The notes beneath the pieces were generated by a model. It was given only the letters and a program-made list of their open reading frames with translations. It was not told where the DNA came from and did not search any database. Shown in pieces: positions 13,261-26,329 of a DNA stretch of 64,000 nt; position 1 is the stretch's first letter, and every line of letters starts with the position of its first letter. This DNA comes from Hysterangium stoloniferum (Eukaryota; Basidiomycota; Agaricomycetes; Hysterangiales; Hysterangiaceae): positions 1,240,001 to 1,304,000 of the forward strand of contig WHVD01000002.1 in NCBI GenBank assembly GCA_015178975.1. The letters are read 5' to 3'. Made by a program: the position numbers and the translations under genes.

Positions 13261-15131
13261 ATGTCTTTTGTGAAACTCAGCATCTTTGGAACTTCGTTCG
13301 AGGTAAGTTACATCATGCCTGAACACGTTCGTTCGAACTCACCACCAGACCTATAAACTGGCAGGTTACAACACGATACGTCGATTTACAACCTGTGGGG
13401 ATGGGTGTGTAGCACACACACTTCATGACATTTGCTGTTGACTCATAGTGGTCACGTCTTTCAGGCGCGTTTGGGCTAGTATGGTGCGTCGTTGATGACT
13501 ATGTTTATTGTTCACTATCTTAATGTCCCGAAAGTTCGGCAAAGGACCAACTTACAGGTGCATCAGTGGCTATCAAAAAGATCATGAAACCATTCTCGAC
13601 ACCAGTACTGAGTAAGCGTACCTACCGCGAGTTGAAGCTACTCAAACACATCACACATGAGAATGTACGTCCACGTTTATGCCAGCGGATACCGTCACAC
13701 ATGTCTCATTGATATTTAGATCATCAGTCTTAGTGACGTGTTTATATCGCCGCTCGAAGACATGTACGTCGATTGTGTCGGCTTCGGCCATTTCCTTTCC
13801 TATAGTCATTGATGACAATCTTCCCACTAGTTATTTTGTCACAGAATTATTGGGCACCGACTTGCATCGTTTATTAACGTCGCGCCCATTAGAGAAGCAG
13901 TTTATCCAGTATTTCCTATATCAAATTCTGGCAAGTCCTGGGCGCTTCTTTTTGTAGTCTTTGTAAGGCTAATGCCATTCTTCCTTAGCGAGGGCTGAAA
14001 TATGTGCATTCGACTGGGGTCGTACATCGAGACTTGGCTAGTTTGAGTTCTAAATCGACGAGATGCCGTCCCTGACGCCTTTGTTTTCAGAAACCAAGCA
14101 ACATTCTTGTCAACGAGAATTGTGATCTCAAGGTGTGTTTCATCTGCATGATTACTTTACCTTTCACTTGATTTACCAAGCTCATTTCCAGATCTGTGAC
14201 TTCGGTCTGGCTCGGATTCAAGATCCTCAGATGACAGGATACGTTTCCACGCGATACTACCGCGCGCCAGAGATTATGCTCACTTGGCAAAAGTATGATG
14301 TTGCCGGTGCGTTGATCTGCGTTTCATCGTATCTTAAAAATTTTGAACTTTGGTGAACAGTCGATATCTGGAGTACCGGATGCATCTTTGCCGAAATGCT
14401 AGAAGGAAAGCCTCTTTTCCCAGGCAAGGACCGTACGTCATTCCACGTGCTTATCAGGATCTATATTAGGTCTCACGTTTAATGACTAATAGACGTCAAT
14501 CAGTTCTCTATCATTACCGAGTTATTAGGAACACCACCTGATGACGTCATCCAAACTATCGCAAGCGAAAACGTGTGACACTGCAGCTTCTTCTATTCTC
14601 TCAGCGTTCTAACGGCATCTATAGACACTTCGCTTTGTTCAAAGTCTTCCCAAAAGAGAACGTGTTCCCTTCAGCGAGAAACTAAGATGCACAGATGAGA
14701 GCGGTATGGATTCCCATGATCCGCCATATGTCTTTTCACTCATGGGCGGTGTCATATATTAGCCTTAGCACTCCTTGAAAAAATGCTGGTCTTCGATCCT
14801 CGCAAACGCATCACTGCAGTTGAGGCTCTTGGCGACCCATACGTTGCGCCGTACCACGACCCTAGCGATGAACCGGCTGCTAGTCAAGTGTTTGATTGGA
14901 GCTTCAACGATGCCGAGTTACCAGTTGATACCTGGAAGGTGATGATGTACTCAGAAATTCTAGGTATGACCATCTATTCCTACACTCAACCTTCGCCGTA
15001 GGTCTGACTAAGATCGCACCCACGCAGATTTCCACCAGGTCGGGGACACACCGACGGAGCCAAATGTGGTTCCCGAGGGTGCCTTGGCTGGCCCTGACGG
15101 TGGCGAGCCGATGTCCAACCCCGATGCGTAG
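13261..15131 (+). CDS. HOG1: Stress-activated MAP kinase, Hog1/p38 family
   Basis: Terminal kinase of the high-osmolarity/stress cascade; phosphorylated on Thr and Tyr it enters the nucleus and alters transcription. The start ATG at 13261 gives [14 protein letters not shown], the family N-terminus. Then come the glycine loop (VGMGAFGLVCSAKD), the ATP lysine in [13 protein letters not shown], the catalytic [22 protein letters not shown], the activation-loop TGY in [18 protein letters not shown], and the docking-region end [21 protein letters not shown]. The C-terminal tail ends in [10 protein letters not shown]. The gene has about 13 small exons with no frame disruption seen. Two introns begin with GC rather than GT (13931 and 14037). 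The encoded protein is about 370-390 residues, normal for the family. Confidence 0.95.
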
Positions 15132-18100
15132 TTGTACTGTGGCCCTGTCATGACATTGGACATCTTAATGGATCTCATATCCTCCCCCTCCCCCTTCTCT
15201 TCTCTCGGTACACTACTTTCTCCTTTACACCGTCTCTTCTATCCATGTAGCCTATTTTGATCCCGATGGCCCCGCGGCCCCCATGCTGAATCACTCCAGT
15301 CCGACCCGATTGCCAGTCCGCCAATCTTGTAAACTCAAAATCGCTCAATCAAATTCAATTTCCAAGCATATATCCGGTCCTATTGTTTGTTTGTTTGTTT
15401 TTTTAAAAAAAGGGGCGGTCTCTCTCGCGCTCCCTTTTCCTTCTCCTTCCACACGTTTTTCGGATCCCCTCCGCTTCTCTGGTTTGTCTTCTGGTCGTCA
15501 CTTCATTGCTATGGCACACGTATATTGTAGCGCATTTATCCAATCAAGCATAGATAGCCTATCGAATACACGATGATGGGCGGATCAAAGGAGTAGGTAA
15601 CCGATGAGATAGATAGACGTTTGGCGGTTACACTTTTATGTTTAGCTTGAAGTCTCCGTTCTAGGTCGTGTTTGAAAGTACTTTTGTTGTCATTTGATAC
15701 TGTCCTTGCTTTCAATAGTGAAAATAGAATTTGTTACGTGCTACCGTACCGGGAGATAAATTGTTGTTCGGTATGAGAATGGAAGGAGTCACCAAGTCAG
15801 AATATAATGTGCATTATTTTGGTAGTGATGCACCGTCCCTGATCTATTTCAAAGTATCTAAATCGAACCGAAGACTCGGTGATACTTGTCATCGAATGTC
15901 ATTCAAAGAGCGGGTTCACTCCCGATTAAAAATACTCAACCCAGCCCAACGGGGAGAGGAGTATCAATTGACGAGCTCGCTCCTTGCGCTGCGCGTTGCG
16001 TCTCGAGGAGAGAAGGACTGCCCCTTCTTATCAGAAGTATGGCCGATTTACTTTGCACTTAACTCGCGCCGGTATATTTCCGCTATGCCTCCTCTCCTTA
16101 TTTTTTATTTCCCTACTATACGAATGCTTTATGATTTTGCTCGACGCTTATAGAGGGGAGGGAATGCTGATACGGCATTGAGATATGAGCTATGCTTTAT
16201 TCTGCGAGCACGACAAACTGACCCGAATTTTTCACAGCGCTTCAGTTATCACTAAACCGGAGAGCCATCTCTGACAGTCGAAAATTGAGGTCGGGTCTCA
16301 CAGTGAGAGGCGTCCATTACTCCACAATGGCAGTGAATACTGTGTTATCCCGAGCGAAGTGGCATACGGCGTACTTTGATCTCATACGATCACATTTAGA
16401 ATTCTGCAATCCGCGAGTATCTATCCAGCCTTCCCGGCTGATGTTGATTAGGATGTCCTGGCTGAGGGGCAACGAGATCCATGGACAGTCGCCTTGTGGG
16501 CATTCTTCTGCCATTCTTATTCTCTCGTGTCGCTGCGTGTGTGGCGAAGGGTATTGAGGTGGTCGGGGATACGCATATTTTCTATGAAGTTGATCTGGCA
16601 GACGAGATTGCCAGTGGCAGAATGATTAGAAGTTGTGACTCTTCCCCCATTTACACCGTGGGTACCAGTGAGTGTCCATAGTTACACTGACCTTTATCCA
16701 CCTGGTAATATAGTATAATGTTGGAAACGGTGATGAAACACCCACCTCTCTAGGGGCGGCTTTTCCCGTCACGCTCCATCATCCTCAGAGTAGAATTTTG
16801 TTGAGGTAGGAACAGAATCTGGCATCACCAGCTGGTGTTGCGGTGTAACAAGCTTTCCGGGAATGCGGGTGCGGGTTGCTTCAATTTGTTGATTAAAGCG
16901 ATGGAACAGTAGCAGACAATGCATTGCTTGGACTTTGTAGGTGATATTTTGGCGCAATATGCTTTTATGTTACGAATAACACACACTCCAAACACAAGAA
17001 ATGAAGAATTAACCTTTTAACGTTGAAGAGACCAGTGTCACTAAAGGTACCATAGTATTCGACGCCCTGATGTGAAGTCAACAGAATGAATATTACTACC
17101 TTTATCCTATTCATAGGTATTATGAACGAATTGAAATCTGCGAATTTTAGCATGCTTGCAGTTTTTGCCAATAATTGAAAAGAATTTTATTTTACAAGCA
17201 TAGTGACCTTGATAGCAGAGCAATTAACAGCAGGGCAAAGTTGCAGCATAACAAAACAAACAGAACAAAAAAAACCAGAAGGAAACAAACAAAACAAAAC
17301 AGACTACACAAAAAAAAAAAAAAAAAAAATCGATCGAAAAAATCAACAAGAAATTAAAGTCATCATCACAAAGAAACCTTGGGGCTCGGTTGGTTCACCT
17401 CATTCACTTCGAGAACGTCGCTGGATTTGGAAGTCTGTCTGTTAGTAGTTTTTGTGTCGTCTAAACGAGAGGTCAGATTAAAGTATGAAAACTTTTACCA
17501 AGAATGGAAACTCACCGAAATCTCAGTCGGACTCGTAGGCAGGCTACACTCTTAAAAGATACAGAGTGCGGTGAGAGGCCTTGTACGAGTCCAACCTCTC
17601 AAGACCATATGGGACAACTAGAGGAGTGCTTCACACGGACAACAAAACCGTTCCTTGGGGCCGCTTGAGATCCGATGAGATGAGTATGAGGGCATAATTT
17701 TACTGGAGTGAGAGTAACTCACAGTTACATCGATGCAGGGTCGCCGTTTGCCGGATTGGCCCGTACTAGCTCATACGCTCCAAGGTAGGACGCTAACGAA
17801 TTGATAAAAAATCCATTAAAATGTGAGAAGATAAGCATACGAGCGTATATATTCACTTACAATGTCGATAAATGAATAAAAAGTAAAAACCTACACAATT
17901 TGCTGCGAAAACCTGAAGTCGGCACCAAGGGAAGACTATAAAAATCTAGGTCAGTAGTTAGTCTTTACGTCCTGCGTCAAAAGTGTGGGAGTAGAATGGG
18001 ATCAGTACCTAAATTATGTATACATGGGACGATAAGAACCCACCAGGTATCATTTTGAATGGTTCTTGCAGGTGCTCTATCCAGCCTCAAGTCCGCTCGG

Positions 18101-18874
18101 TAGGTCTCAACGCCAATGTCGCCTATTTACCGAAAGCAGATGCTGAAACCGTCCTACCTTGGCTACGGTACTGGAAAGAAAATGCGTTAGAAGAAATGAA
18201 AAGAAATATGAGAATCGTGCATACCCAACCAGTCGGGAATTCCCAGCAATCCCTCGCACGGATGCCCCATTGCACCCAAGCCGCTGAAAGACGAAGAAAG
18301 AAAGAACACATTCATTAGAGTAGACTACGCTATCTTAAGACAAAGGACGTACGTTTAGTCATCCAGCGTGCGGCACGTCCTCATAGCGATGTCCCAAAGG
18401 CTTGCACAGCAAGCCCGTGGCCTAGGAGACTCCGAAAACACAATACTCACGAAACAGACACAGCTACAGGACAATGAATAAGTAAACTGAGGCAGGAAGG
18501 CGAACAACGGCGCACCTTGTTCTCAAAGACAAGAGCCTGAACCAGTCGAGCCTATAACCCAAGGAAAGTAAATAGGAGGGCAGAAATAATAGAAGAAAAA
18601 AGGGAAGAAAAACAAAAACAAACACGAAAACAAAAACAAACACGAAAACAAAAACAAAAACAACAAACGAAAACGAAAACTACCCACTACTGGGCTAATT
18701 TGACCTCTGCTGGCATTAGCTCTGCACAAGCCTCCCCTACTTCTGCTTCTTCATTGCGTAAAATACGGCTCAGAAATACCCCTTATCTTCTGAGACACCG
18801 GCATCACCAGGTCCACTCCTGTTACATCCGCCCTCCCATGCTGCAAAGCAGTGTGCAACCCTCAGCGGCCTGGT
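15132..18874. other. Long intergenic region, no gene recognised
   Basis: About 3.7 kb. Open frames such as 15731-16153 and 16285-16681 have no recognisable domain and no supporting splice structure. A-rich low-complexity tracts lie at about 17240-17335 (including a run of about 21 A) and at about 18598-18680 (short AAAACA/CGAAAAC-type units). The first few hundred bases are the HOG1 3' region with C/T-rich stretches. Confidence 0.5.
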
Positions 18875-21800
18875 TCAACTGTAGAGTTCCATAACCCCCT
18901 GCTCCAGTTCATCTAAGTCGGCATCCCAGTAATCTTGTTCCCCCCATGGTTCAAGCTTTACACCCTCCACCTTTGGATTCACGTCTTCTGGCTCCAACTG
19001 CGTGGAATGCGTAGTGGCTGCCCCCTCCATTCGATGACCAGATGAAGAGTCACTCATATCGTGGGACATCTCTTCATAATTGAATTCATCGTCATGGTCC
19101 TCGTTGATGTTTTCAGGGGCGACTGGGGTGGAATCTGCAGAAGTGGCGGTGGATGAAATCAATTTAGAGGTGGCGGTGGATGGAATCAGTTGAGTGATGG
19201 CAGTGGATAGAATCAGTCCAGGAGTGGCAGGGGATGGAATCAGTTCAGCAGTGGTGGGAGAGGTAATGTTATTCTGACCTATTATAGCCTCTGTAACAAC
19301 CGGCAGACCGTCAATAGGACCACATGAAGAGGCGCGCATCTCGCGGGATATCTCTTCATAGTTAAATTCCTTGTCATCGTCATCGTCCTTATTGATGTTT
19401 GCAGGGGCGACTGGGGTGGGATCTGCAGAAGTGGCGGTGGATGAAATCAATTTAGAGGTGGCAGTGGATGGAATCAGTTGAGTGATGGGAGTGGATAGAA
19501 TCGGTCCAGGAGTGGCAGGGGATGGAATCAGTTCAGCAGTGGTGGGAGAGGTAATGTTATTCTGACCTATTATAGCCTCTGTAACAACCGGCAGACCGTC
19601 AATAGGACCACATGAAGAGGCGCGCATCTCGCGGGACATCTCTTCATAGTTGAATTCCTTGTCATTGTCATCGTCCTTATTGATGTTTGCAGGGGCGACT
19701 GGGGTGGGATCTGCAGCAGTGGCGGTGGATGAAATCGTTTCAGAGGTGGAGGTCGCTGGAGTCAGTTCAGCGATGGCAGTGGATAGGATTGGTCCAGGAG
19801 TGGCAGGGGATGAAATCAGTTCAGCGGTGGTGGCGGAGGTAATGTTAATCTCACCTATTACAAACTCCGTATCAACCCGCAGACTGTCAATGGGTCCACA
19901 TAAAGAGGCGTGCATAGTGCGGGACATCTCTTCATCGTTGAATTCCTCGTCATTGTCATCGTCCGTGTTGATGTATGCAGGGGCGATTGGTGTGGGATCT
20001 GCAGCAGTGGCGGTGGATGAAATCGTTTTAGAGGTGGAGGTGGCTGGAGTCAGTTCAGCGATGGCAGTGGATAGGGTTGGTCCAGGAGTGGCAGGGGATG
20101 GAATCAGTTCAGCAGTGGTGGCAGAGGTAATGTTAATCTCACCTATTACAAACTCTGTATCAACCCGCGGACCGTCAATGGGACCAGATGAAGAGGCGTG
20201 CATAGTGCGGGACATCTCTTCATCGTTGAATTCCTCATCATCGTCATTGTCATCGTCCGTGTTGGTGTTTGCAGGGGCGACTGGTGTGGGATCTGCAGCA
20301 GTGGCGGTGGATGAAATCGTTTTAGAGGTGGAGGCGGCTGGAGTCAGTTCAGCGATGGCAGTGGATAGGGTTGGTCCAGGAGTGGCAGGGGATGGAATCA
20401 GTTCAGCAGTGGTAGCAGAGGTAATGTTAATCTCACCTATTACAAACTCTGTATCAACCCGCGGACCGTCAATGGGACCAGATGAAGAGGCGTGCATAGT
20501 GCGGGACATCTCTTCATCGTTGAATTCCTCATCATCGTCATCGTCCGTGTTGGTGTTTGCAGGGGCGACTGGTGTGGGATCTGCAGCAGTGGCGGTGGAT
20601 GAAATTGTTTTAGAGGTGGAGGCGGCTGGAGTCAGTTCAGCGATGGCAGTGGATAGGGTTGGTCCAGGAGTGGCAGGGGATGGAGTTAGTTCAGCAGTGG
20701 TGGCAGAGGTAATGTTAATCTCACCTATTACAAACTCTGTATCAACCCGCGGACCGTCAATGGGACCACTTGGAGAGATGCTCATATTGCGGGACATCTC
20801 TTCATTGTTGAATTCCTCGCCATCTTCCTTGTTGATGTTTTCAGGAAGATCAGTGTTTGCAGGGACGACCGGCTGTGCTTCCCTGTGTGTGTTGGCGCCG
20901 TTGACTGTCGCTTGAATGGGCGCTGGGAGAACAGCGATGGGATTGCGGATGACGAGGATGGGGACAAGAAGGGGGCATGACATGATGTCTGCAAGGGAAT
21001 ATGACCGCTGCGCTGAGACAGTGCGGGTACACCACAAAATAGATTTCAGTAATTGACACCCAATGGTCGCTGCAATGATGAGCAACCAAAACAACATCAT
21101 TCCCGTGGCTCGTGCTGCAACACACAACGCTTGATAGCAAATGTTCCGAATATGTCTGCGGAGAAACACTACAATGAGTGGTGTAACTACGACGTATGCG
21201 AATGTTGCTGTGATCCTGAATGTGCAGCTTGTCAATGGTCGGGACATAAATGAGGGAATGTGGATCTACCTCGAAGTAACCATGGGGCAAGCCTCTGCCT
21301 CAAGAGAGTATTCAACACCGGAGAACAAAGAGATGACCTGATCCATAATGTCTGCGGGCATCGGAGTCTGAGCCAGCATGTATGGGATGGCAGGCAACAT
21401 CTTCCAGAGAGAACCTCTGACAGGGGCGAGGCTATGGACATGGTTAGATTAAGGGATGGGTTGCTACATAAACGGATGACTAGCTCACCTTTGACGATAG
21501 CAGGTACGTAGAATCAGCTGCGAGGAGACGCTGACCGGAAACAAGTTGACAATGACGTTTGCGTCATACGGGTCAATCTTCCCTCCTATCACGACCTTGA
21601 AAAATGCCATGAATTTTGAGGAGGAAGACATATGCGCTACAGGTGCAGGAAGCAGCGATGGTCCAAAGAGCTCCTTCGCCACAAAGCTGAGAAAGTTCAA
21701 GATGCTCCACTGATGGAGTGGAAACCAAGATGTAACGAGTAATATGTGAAGACCATATCCGCACATCTTAATGTAGCAGGTGAGAGCGTGTGTCACAAAG

Positions 21801-22010
21801 CGACGGAGATGGGCAGTCAGTTCAACAGCTTGAAGGTAAGGGGAAAGTTGCGGAATACTATACAAAGGATTAAGGCCATGTGTGGAGGTGAGGAAGATGA
21901 ACCTACAATGTGCCTTGGGCAACTATTTTCACGGTATATAGGACTCCAAGAAGGAGAATACCGACATTGGCCAAATGTCCAATGTTGCGAGCCATAGCTT
22001 TGATGGCCAT
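18875..22010 (-). CDS. Multi-spanning membrane protein with 96-residue tandem repeats
   Basis: I do not recognise the family. Four exons (21907-22010, 21489-21857, 21270-21431, 18875-21227) total 2988 nt, giving 995 residues with all phases consistent and introns of 49, 57 and 42 nt. The N-terminal third is hydrophobic, with several likely membrane segments (NVGILLLGVLYTVKIVA, FAYVVVTPLIVVFL, GMMLFWLLIIAATIG). The remaining roughly 650 residues are about six and a half tandem repeats of 96 residues. Each unit has an acidic stretch (Asp/Glu, EEFNDEEMSR), then GPIDG, VDTEFVIGEINITSATTAEL, then a Ser/Thr/Pro/Ala-rich segment. Units change length by 6 nt steps in the acidic run, which preserves the frame. 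This architecture suggests a surface-exposed or stalk-like tail, but that is only inference. Divergent repeat copies lie upstream at 23196-23790. Confidence 0.75.
18955..20840. repeat. Tandem 288-bp coding repeat
   Basis: The motif GCGGGACATC (or a one-base variant) recurs at about 19061, 19343, 19631, 19919, 20207, 20501 and 20789. Spacings are 282, 288, 288, 288, 294 and 288 bp, all multiples of six. Central units are most alike; the outer units are more diverged. The array lies wholly inside the last exon of the minus-strand membrane-protein gene. The opposite strand is also open for 421 codons at 19650-20915, an effect of the repetition. Confidence 0.92.
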
Positions 22011-22637
22011 GGCGTTGATTTTGGAGGTTGTAAACTTTCAGTATTTGGGGTTGAGAGCAAGGTTGAGAGCAAGGTTGAGTTGCGAGTGACTATGATCTCC
22101 GACAAATCAATAAATCGATCTTTCCCGGAGTCTAATGTGGCATTGGTCAATTGAGTCACTCACCGCATAATTTGCTGTCAAGGAGCCACGAATGGGAATT
22201 GTTATTAACCCTGGCGGATGTCCGACGGAGTGTTGACGGGTGGGCGACCGACTATATGAGAATACCTGACAAGTTGTGTAGAAGATCGCCGTTTGCTTTG
22301 TAACCGGTTCCTCCCGTACACCCTCTCACTGTTAATTTTCTTCCTGATGTGACACAACAATAAATAATAGGTCTATTGCAGTCAGGCTCACACAATTGAG
22401 GGGTGAGCTTGCATTTCGAAACTCACGCCTTCGTTACATTTTCGCATGCACAGACAGCCCCACGTCGTGCTTAAGACCCTAGTGAGATCAATAGTGGGAT
22501 TGAGAAGCGCGCTTCCAAGCGCTACAAATGTGTGATATGAATGCTATTACAGAAAAAGTACGACATGCCCTTATCGTGTTTATCTCGTGTGACCCCAAGT
22601 GTTCCCTTGGTTTGACGATACAAAATCAAATTATCCA

Positions 22638-23178
22638 TTAAGTCTGCATGTGATTCAGCCCGGATAGCAAAGTGGCGAATTCCTTATCTGAAACCACAGA
22701 GATGCCACTACCCTCTTCACTCCAAGGCAGGATTCCAAAAGTATGTGGCGAAAATTCTTTACATGGCAAATCATTGTTGAAATTGTTGAAAGTCTGAGGA
22801 AAAGGAGTGGATTCAACGGTAAGATTATGGAGGGTGATAAGGGGCAATGTTGAGTGGCTGGGCGACAATAAGGTCATAGCTTACTAACCAATCGGTACAC
22901 ACCTCTAGAGGCTGGTATTCTAAGATACCCATCCAGCGTTCCTCCAGCGTAACAAAAATACCGACATTACTCATCGCCGTCAACCTTGTGATGCTGCCTA
23001 ACCGTCCCAAATTCCGAATCCAGTACAGTAACCAGTCGCGATTGTTGCAACGATATCGCAAGCAGAGATTGCGCTCGACTCCTGTCACATGTATAAATAA
23101 TAGTGGAAAGTAACAGGATGTATGGCTATCTGATACAAACACAAGACCTTTTAACAGGAAAGACGGGGTGAATGTCAC
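22638..23178 (-). pseudogene. Unrecognised coding remnant
   Basis: Two overlapping minus-strand frames (about 22825-23178 and 22638-22877) contain leucine-rich stretches such as RDWLLYWIRNLGRLGSITRL and LPLITLHNLTVESTPF. They resemble parts of agaricomycete leucine-rich F-box-like proteins, but no diagnostic motif is visible. I found no intron that joins the two frames, so this may be a frameshifted fragment. Confidence 0.3.
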
Positions 23179-23195
23179 CTACCAGCTTGGTGGAT

Positions 23196-23790
23196 GGAAT
23201 CAGTTCAGCAGTGGTGGCAGAGGTAATGTTAATCTTACCTATTACAAACTCTGTATCAACCTGCGGACCCGTTGATGTTTTCGAGAAGAAGACTGTTTGC
23301 AGGGGTGACTGGGGTGGGATCTGCAGCACTGGCAGTGGATGAAATTGGTCTGGTGGTGGTGGCTGGAATCGGTTCAGTGATGGCAGTGGATAGAATCAGT
23401 CCAGCAGTAGCAGTGGATGGAATCAGTTCAGCAGTGGTGGCAGAGGTAATGTTAATCTGACCTATTATGCACTCTGTATCAACTGGCAGACCGTCAATGG
23501 GACCACATGAAGAGGTGTGCATGTTGCGGACATCCCTTCATAGTTAAATTCCTCATCAACAAGGACGATGACAATGATGAGGAATTCAACTATGAAGAGA
23601 TGTCCCGCAACATGTGCGCCTCTTCATGTGGTCCCATTGACAGTCTGCCAGTTGATACAGAGTGCATAATAGGTCAGATTAACATTACCTCTGCCGTCAC
23701 TGCTGAACTGATTCCATCCACCGCCACTGCCATCAATGATGAAGAGATGTCCCGCACTATGCATGCCTCTTCATGTGGTCCCATTGAATT
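23196..23790. repeat. Dispersed and inverted copies of the 288-bp repeat
   Basis: Three repeat pieces outside the gene: 23196-23270 and 23320-23557 in the gene's orientation, and 23576-23790 in the opposite orientation. The segments about 23405-23557 and 23576-23732 form a near-perfect inverted pair separated by an 18-bp spacer. The right side continues into another partial unit ending in GGTCCCATTGAATTTTGA. Confidence 0.85.
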
Positions 23791-24548
23791 TTGAATTTTG
23801 AGTTTGACAGATTGATCAGCGCTTTGGTTGTGCCAGCAACACTTGCCCATTTTGGGTAAGTTTGATGAGTCAGTCATCCTTGTTCATCCTGCAGCATAAT
23901 AAATATCATAAAATTGTAGATTATATTTTTTACAGTGAATTATTATGAAAAGAAATTGTGTAGAGGACTATACACTAGTCAGCTCCCCCATGTACTGATG
24001 ATGCTACTTCCCCATGATGTAATTGCAATTCAGCATTTTTGAATAAAACCAGGGGATTATGAGTACTTTCCACTGTACCCTTAAACTAAAGTTTAAAAAA
24101 TAGGAACTATACAAAATATTATGCATAGGGCTGTGTATACAAAAACAACAACAGCTTTTTTTGATCTGCTGCTATGCCTCATTGTTCAGGCTGTTCTAAT
24201 AAGTTTGCACATCTTGAAGAGGAAGTTTTGTGTGGTTGCTGTGATAACTGGACTGAAATCCCTCAGAACCCGAAAAGAAAGTTATTCTGGTGAGTTCAGT
24301 CATTTATGAAATTCACATAGATAACAAATGAAAAAATAGGCAAAACCCCAATGCAAGTGATGTGGTGTAATTTATTCATTTTTGACAGAACCTCTCTGCA
24401 GAGGTTGTGTAGATGAAGCAGACAAAATTACATAATGTGGTTCTTTGTGTGAGTTGTTTGCAAGGTTTAAAGAGCTTGTGAAATACTTGGGCCCCAGCGG
24501 TTACTTCATTCTGACTGTTCACTACTATCGTATGATCTATGGAGCTAT

Positions 24549-25290
24549 ATGAACCGTTGTAACTGCCATCATTGCACTGCATTGGAGATCAATATTCCGA
24601 CAGATGAAAACCATCGATTCCACCTTCCTCAAGGTTTCATTAAAAGCTGCCTGTATGAACACCATTGCCTATGTGAATACCCGTATTTCCGAGATATATC
24701 ACAATTAAATGGGATAAGAATCCAAGCTGCTGTGGCAGATCTCAGATTTTCGATCTGTTCACTATATTTGTCCTTGGAACCATTCTACTCCGTTCAACAC
24801 TTGGTCATCCATAATTGGATGGGCGGGTGTACAGCTAACATCACTTTGACAGTGCAGCATATGTTGACCCACTGTCTGGATATCCAAATGCTAGAGATAG
24901 CCGAGAGTATTACTCCTATAGTTCTCCCACCCACTCCATTACCCAAATTAAAATAGATCTCTGCACATTACAGTACATTGGTCGAGATCCTGTACCACCA
25001 CTGTGTGGAAACGGTCAAAATTCCCAATACATGCCTCGGGAATTTTCCCGATTGGTCGAATCTGCACATTGGGACATTCTGATATGGAGATACGTCTCGT
25101 TGGGGATGCTTCTCAAGAGCAAAGAGACCAATAGTATTGTTAAAACAGTAGCAGCCTTTTTTTCGGCCCTCGGCCGGACTTCCCCCTGGTTCGGCATCTC
25201 CGGTCCTGGTGGCGTGCTTCTTTGGTCAGCCAGTACGAAAACTATAAAGTGGCTGAGTTGCAGTACATTGCAAAGGGATTGTTCTTAATC
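24549..25290 (+). pseudogene. Leucine-rich (F-box-like?) coding remnant with in-frame stops
   Basis: A 135-codon frame (24549-24956) ends at a TAG. The same frame then continues with sensible sequence (ISAHYSTLVEILYHHCVETV, FPDWSNLHIGTF) to another stop. Segments such as FYSVQHLVIHNWMGG and MLTHCLDIQMLEIAES have the spacing of LRR helices seen in agaricomycete F-box proteins, but no F-box was found. I read it as a broken gene, with low confidence in the family. Confidence 0.35.
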
Positions 25291-25700
25291 AAATTCTCCT
25301 GAAAGCGTTAAGTTGTCTTGAGGGCCATGTCAATAGCACCATGTCTCCGTCATGCCTTCGGGGAAACTTAATAAGTCTTTTGATCTGTTTTAATAACATT
25401 ATATTCCAATATCGACGCCGAACAGTTCAACACTTGTTTACTGTTAAACCACATTGATATTTATGCCGTCTCAGCTTAGGTCACTTGGTACAACGTCAAC
25501 TCAGCTTATGCCAACATCGATAATACCATTGTCAACAACCAATGACATAATTTAAGATACATCAAAGTAATCCAAGAGCAACAACAGAAGGCTTTAGTAA
25601 TGACAAAAAAATCTATAAATAGAGCCGTTATTTCCAACACCATAATAACATTTAGGAAGTGAAATACCATACGTCATCAATGAGGGGAATTTAAAAGAAA

Positions 25701-26249
25701 TTATCCGCTGGCTCCACATCGAACGCATCTTCTTTCTTGATCAACGCTATCCACCAGAGATAAGCCCGCAAGAACAACGAAGCACATTAAATACTTACAA
25801 TAAGAAGAGCAATCCTATCGGGAATAGAAGAATCGCAGCAATGATACCACATGCACCATAGTGAACACGATAACTGTGTTGGCCTGGATTGCATTGGCCA
25901 TTAATCACCACCACTAGGTTCGCAGGACAGCAAAACGTAAATATAAAGAGCCTCGGAAGGACCATTTCATCACCGCACCTTGGGGTTGTGTAACGAGAAC
26001 GTTAGGTTGCTGCTGTACTGGCACAAGAACCGTATGGGTCTGTCCTGGCTGCTGCTGTGGGTAATGTTGGCCTTGAGGCGGATAAGGCGAGCTTTGTGGC
26101 ACATATTGGCCTTGTGTTTGGACATTGGCGTAGCCCGCTGCGGGAGGTTGACCTGCTGGACCGTTGAAGTAGGTCTGCTGAGGTTGTTGGTTTGGATAGT
26201 TCTGTTGCGGGTAAGCTGGCGGGGGTGGACTCGATTTCGTGTCCGCCAT
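25701..26249 (-). CDS. Small proline/glutamine-rich membrane protein, BRI3-like
   Basis: Three exons (25979-26249, 25799-25913, 25701-25746) give 143 residues with consistent phases and introns of 65 and 52 nt. The N-terminal 90 residues are low-complexity Pro/Gln/Tyr/Gly-rich (PPPPAYPQQNYPNQQPQQ). The C-terminus has a cysteine-bearing segment (NGQCNPGQHSYRVHYGACG), one hydrophobic helix (IIAAILLFPIGLLFLF) and a CxxC tail (ERRCVRCGASG). This order of proline-rich head, helix with FPxG, and RRCxxCG tail matches the brain protein I3 family, whose members sit in endolysosomal membranes. Function in fungi is unknown. The last exon is only 46 nt and encodes the CxxC tail. Confidence 0.75.
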
Positions 26250-26329
26250 TGCTGTATTACCCACTTGTAGATTGTGTATTACAATAAGCCAACTCATACT
26301 ACTTTTAATAGAGAAGAGATAAATAATCA

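Noticed and set aside
15731..16153. 140-codon ORF as a gene
   Set aside because: No recognisable domain, atypical composition and no splice support.
19650..20915. 421-codon ORF on the plus strand
   Set aside because: Antisense of the 288-bp coding repeat; openness follows from the repeat, and the minus strand has matching introns and upstream exons.
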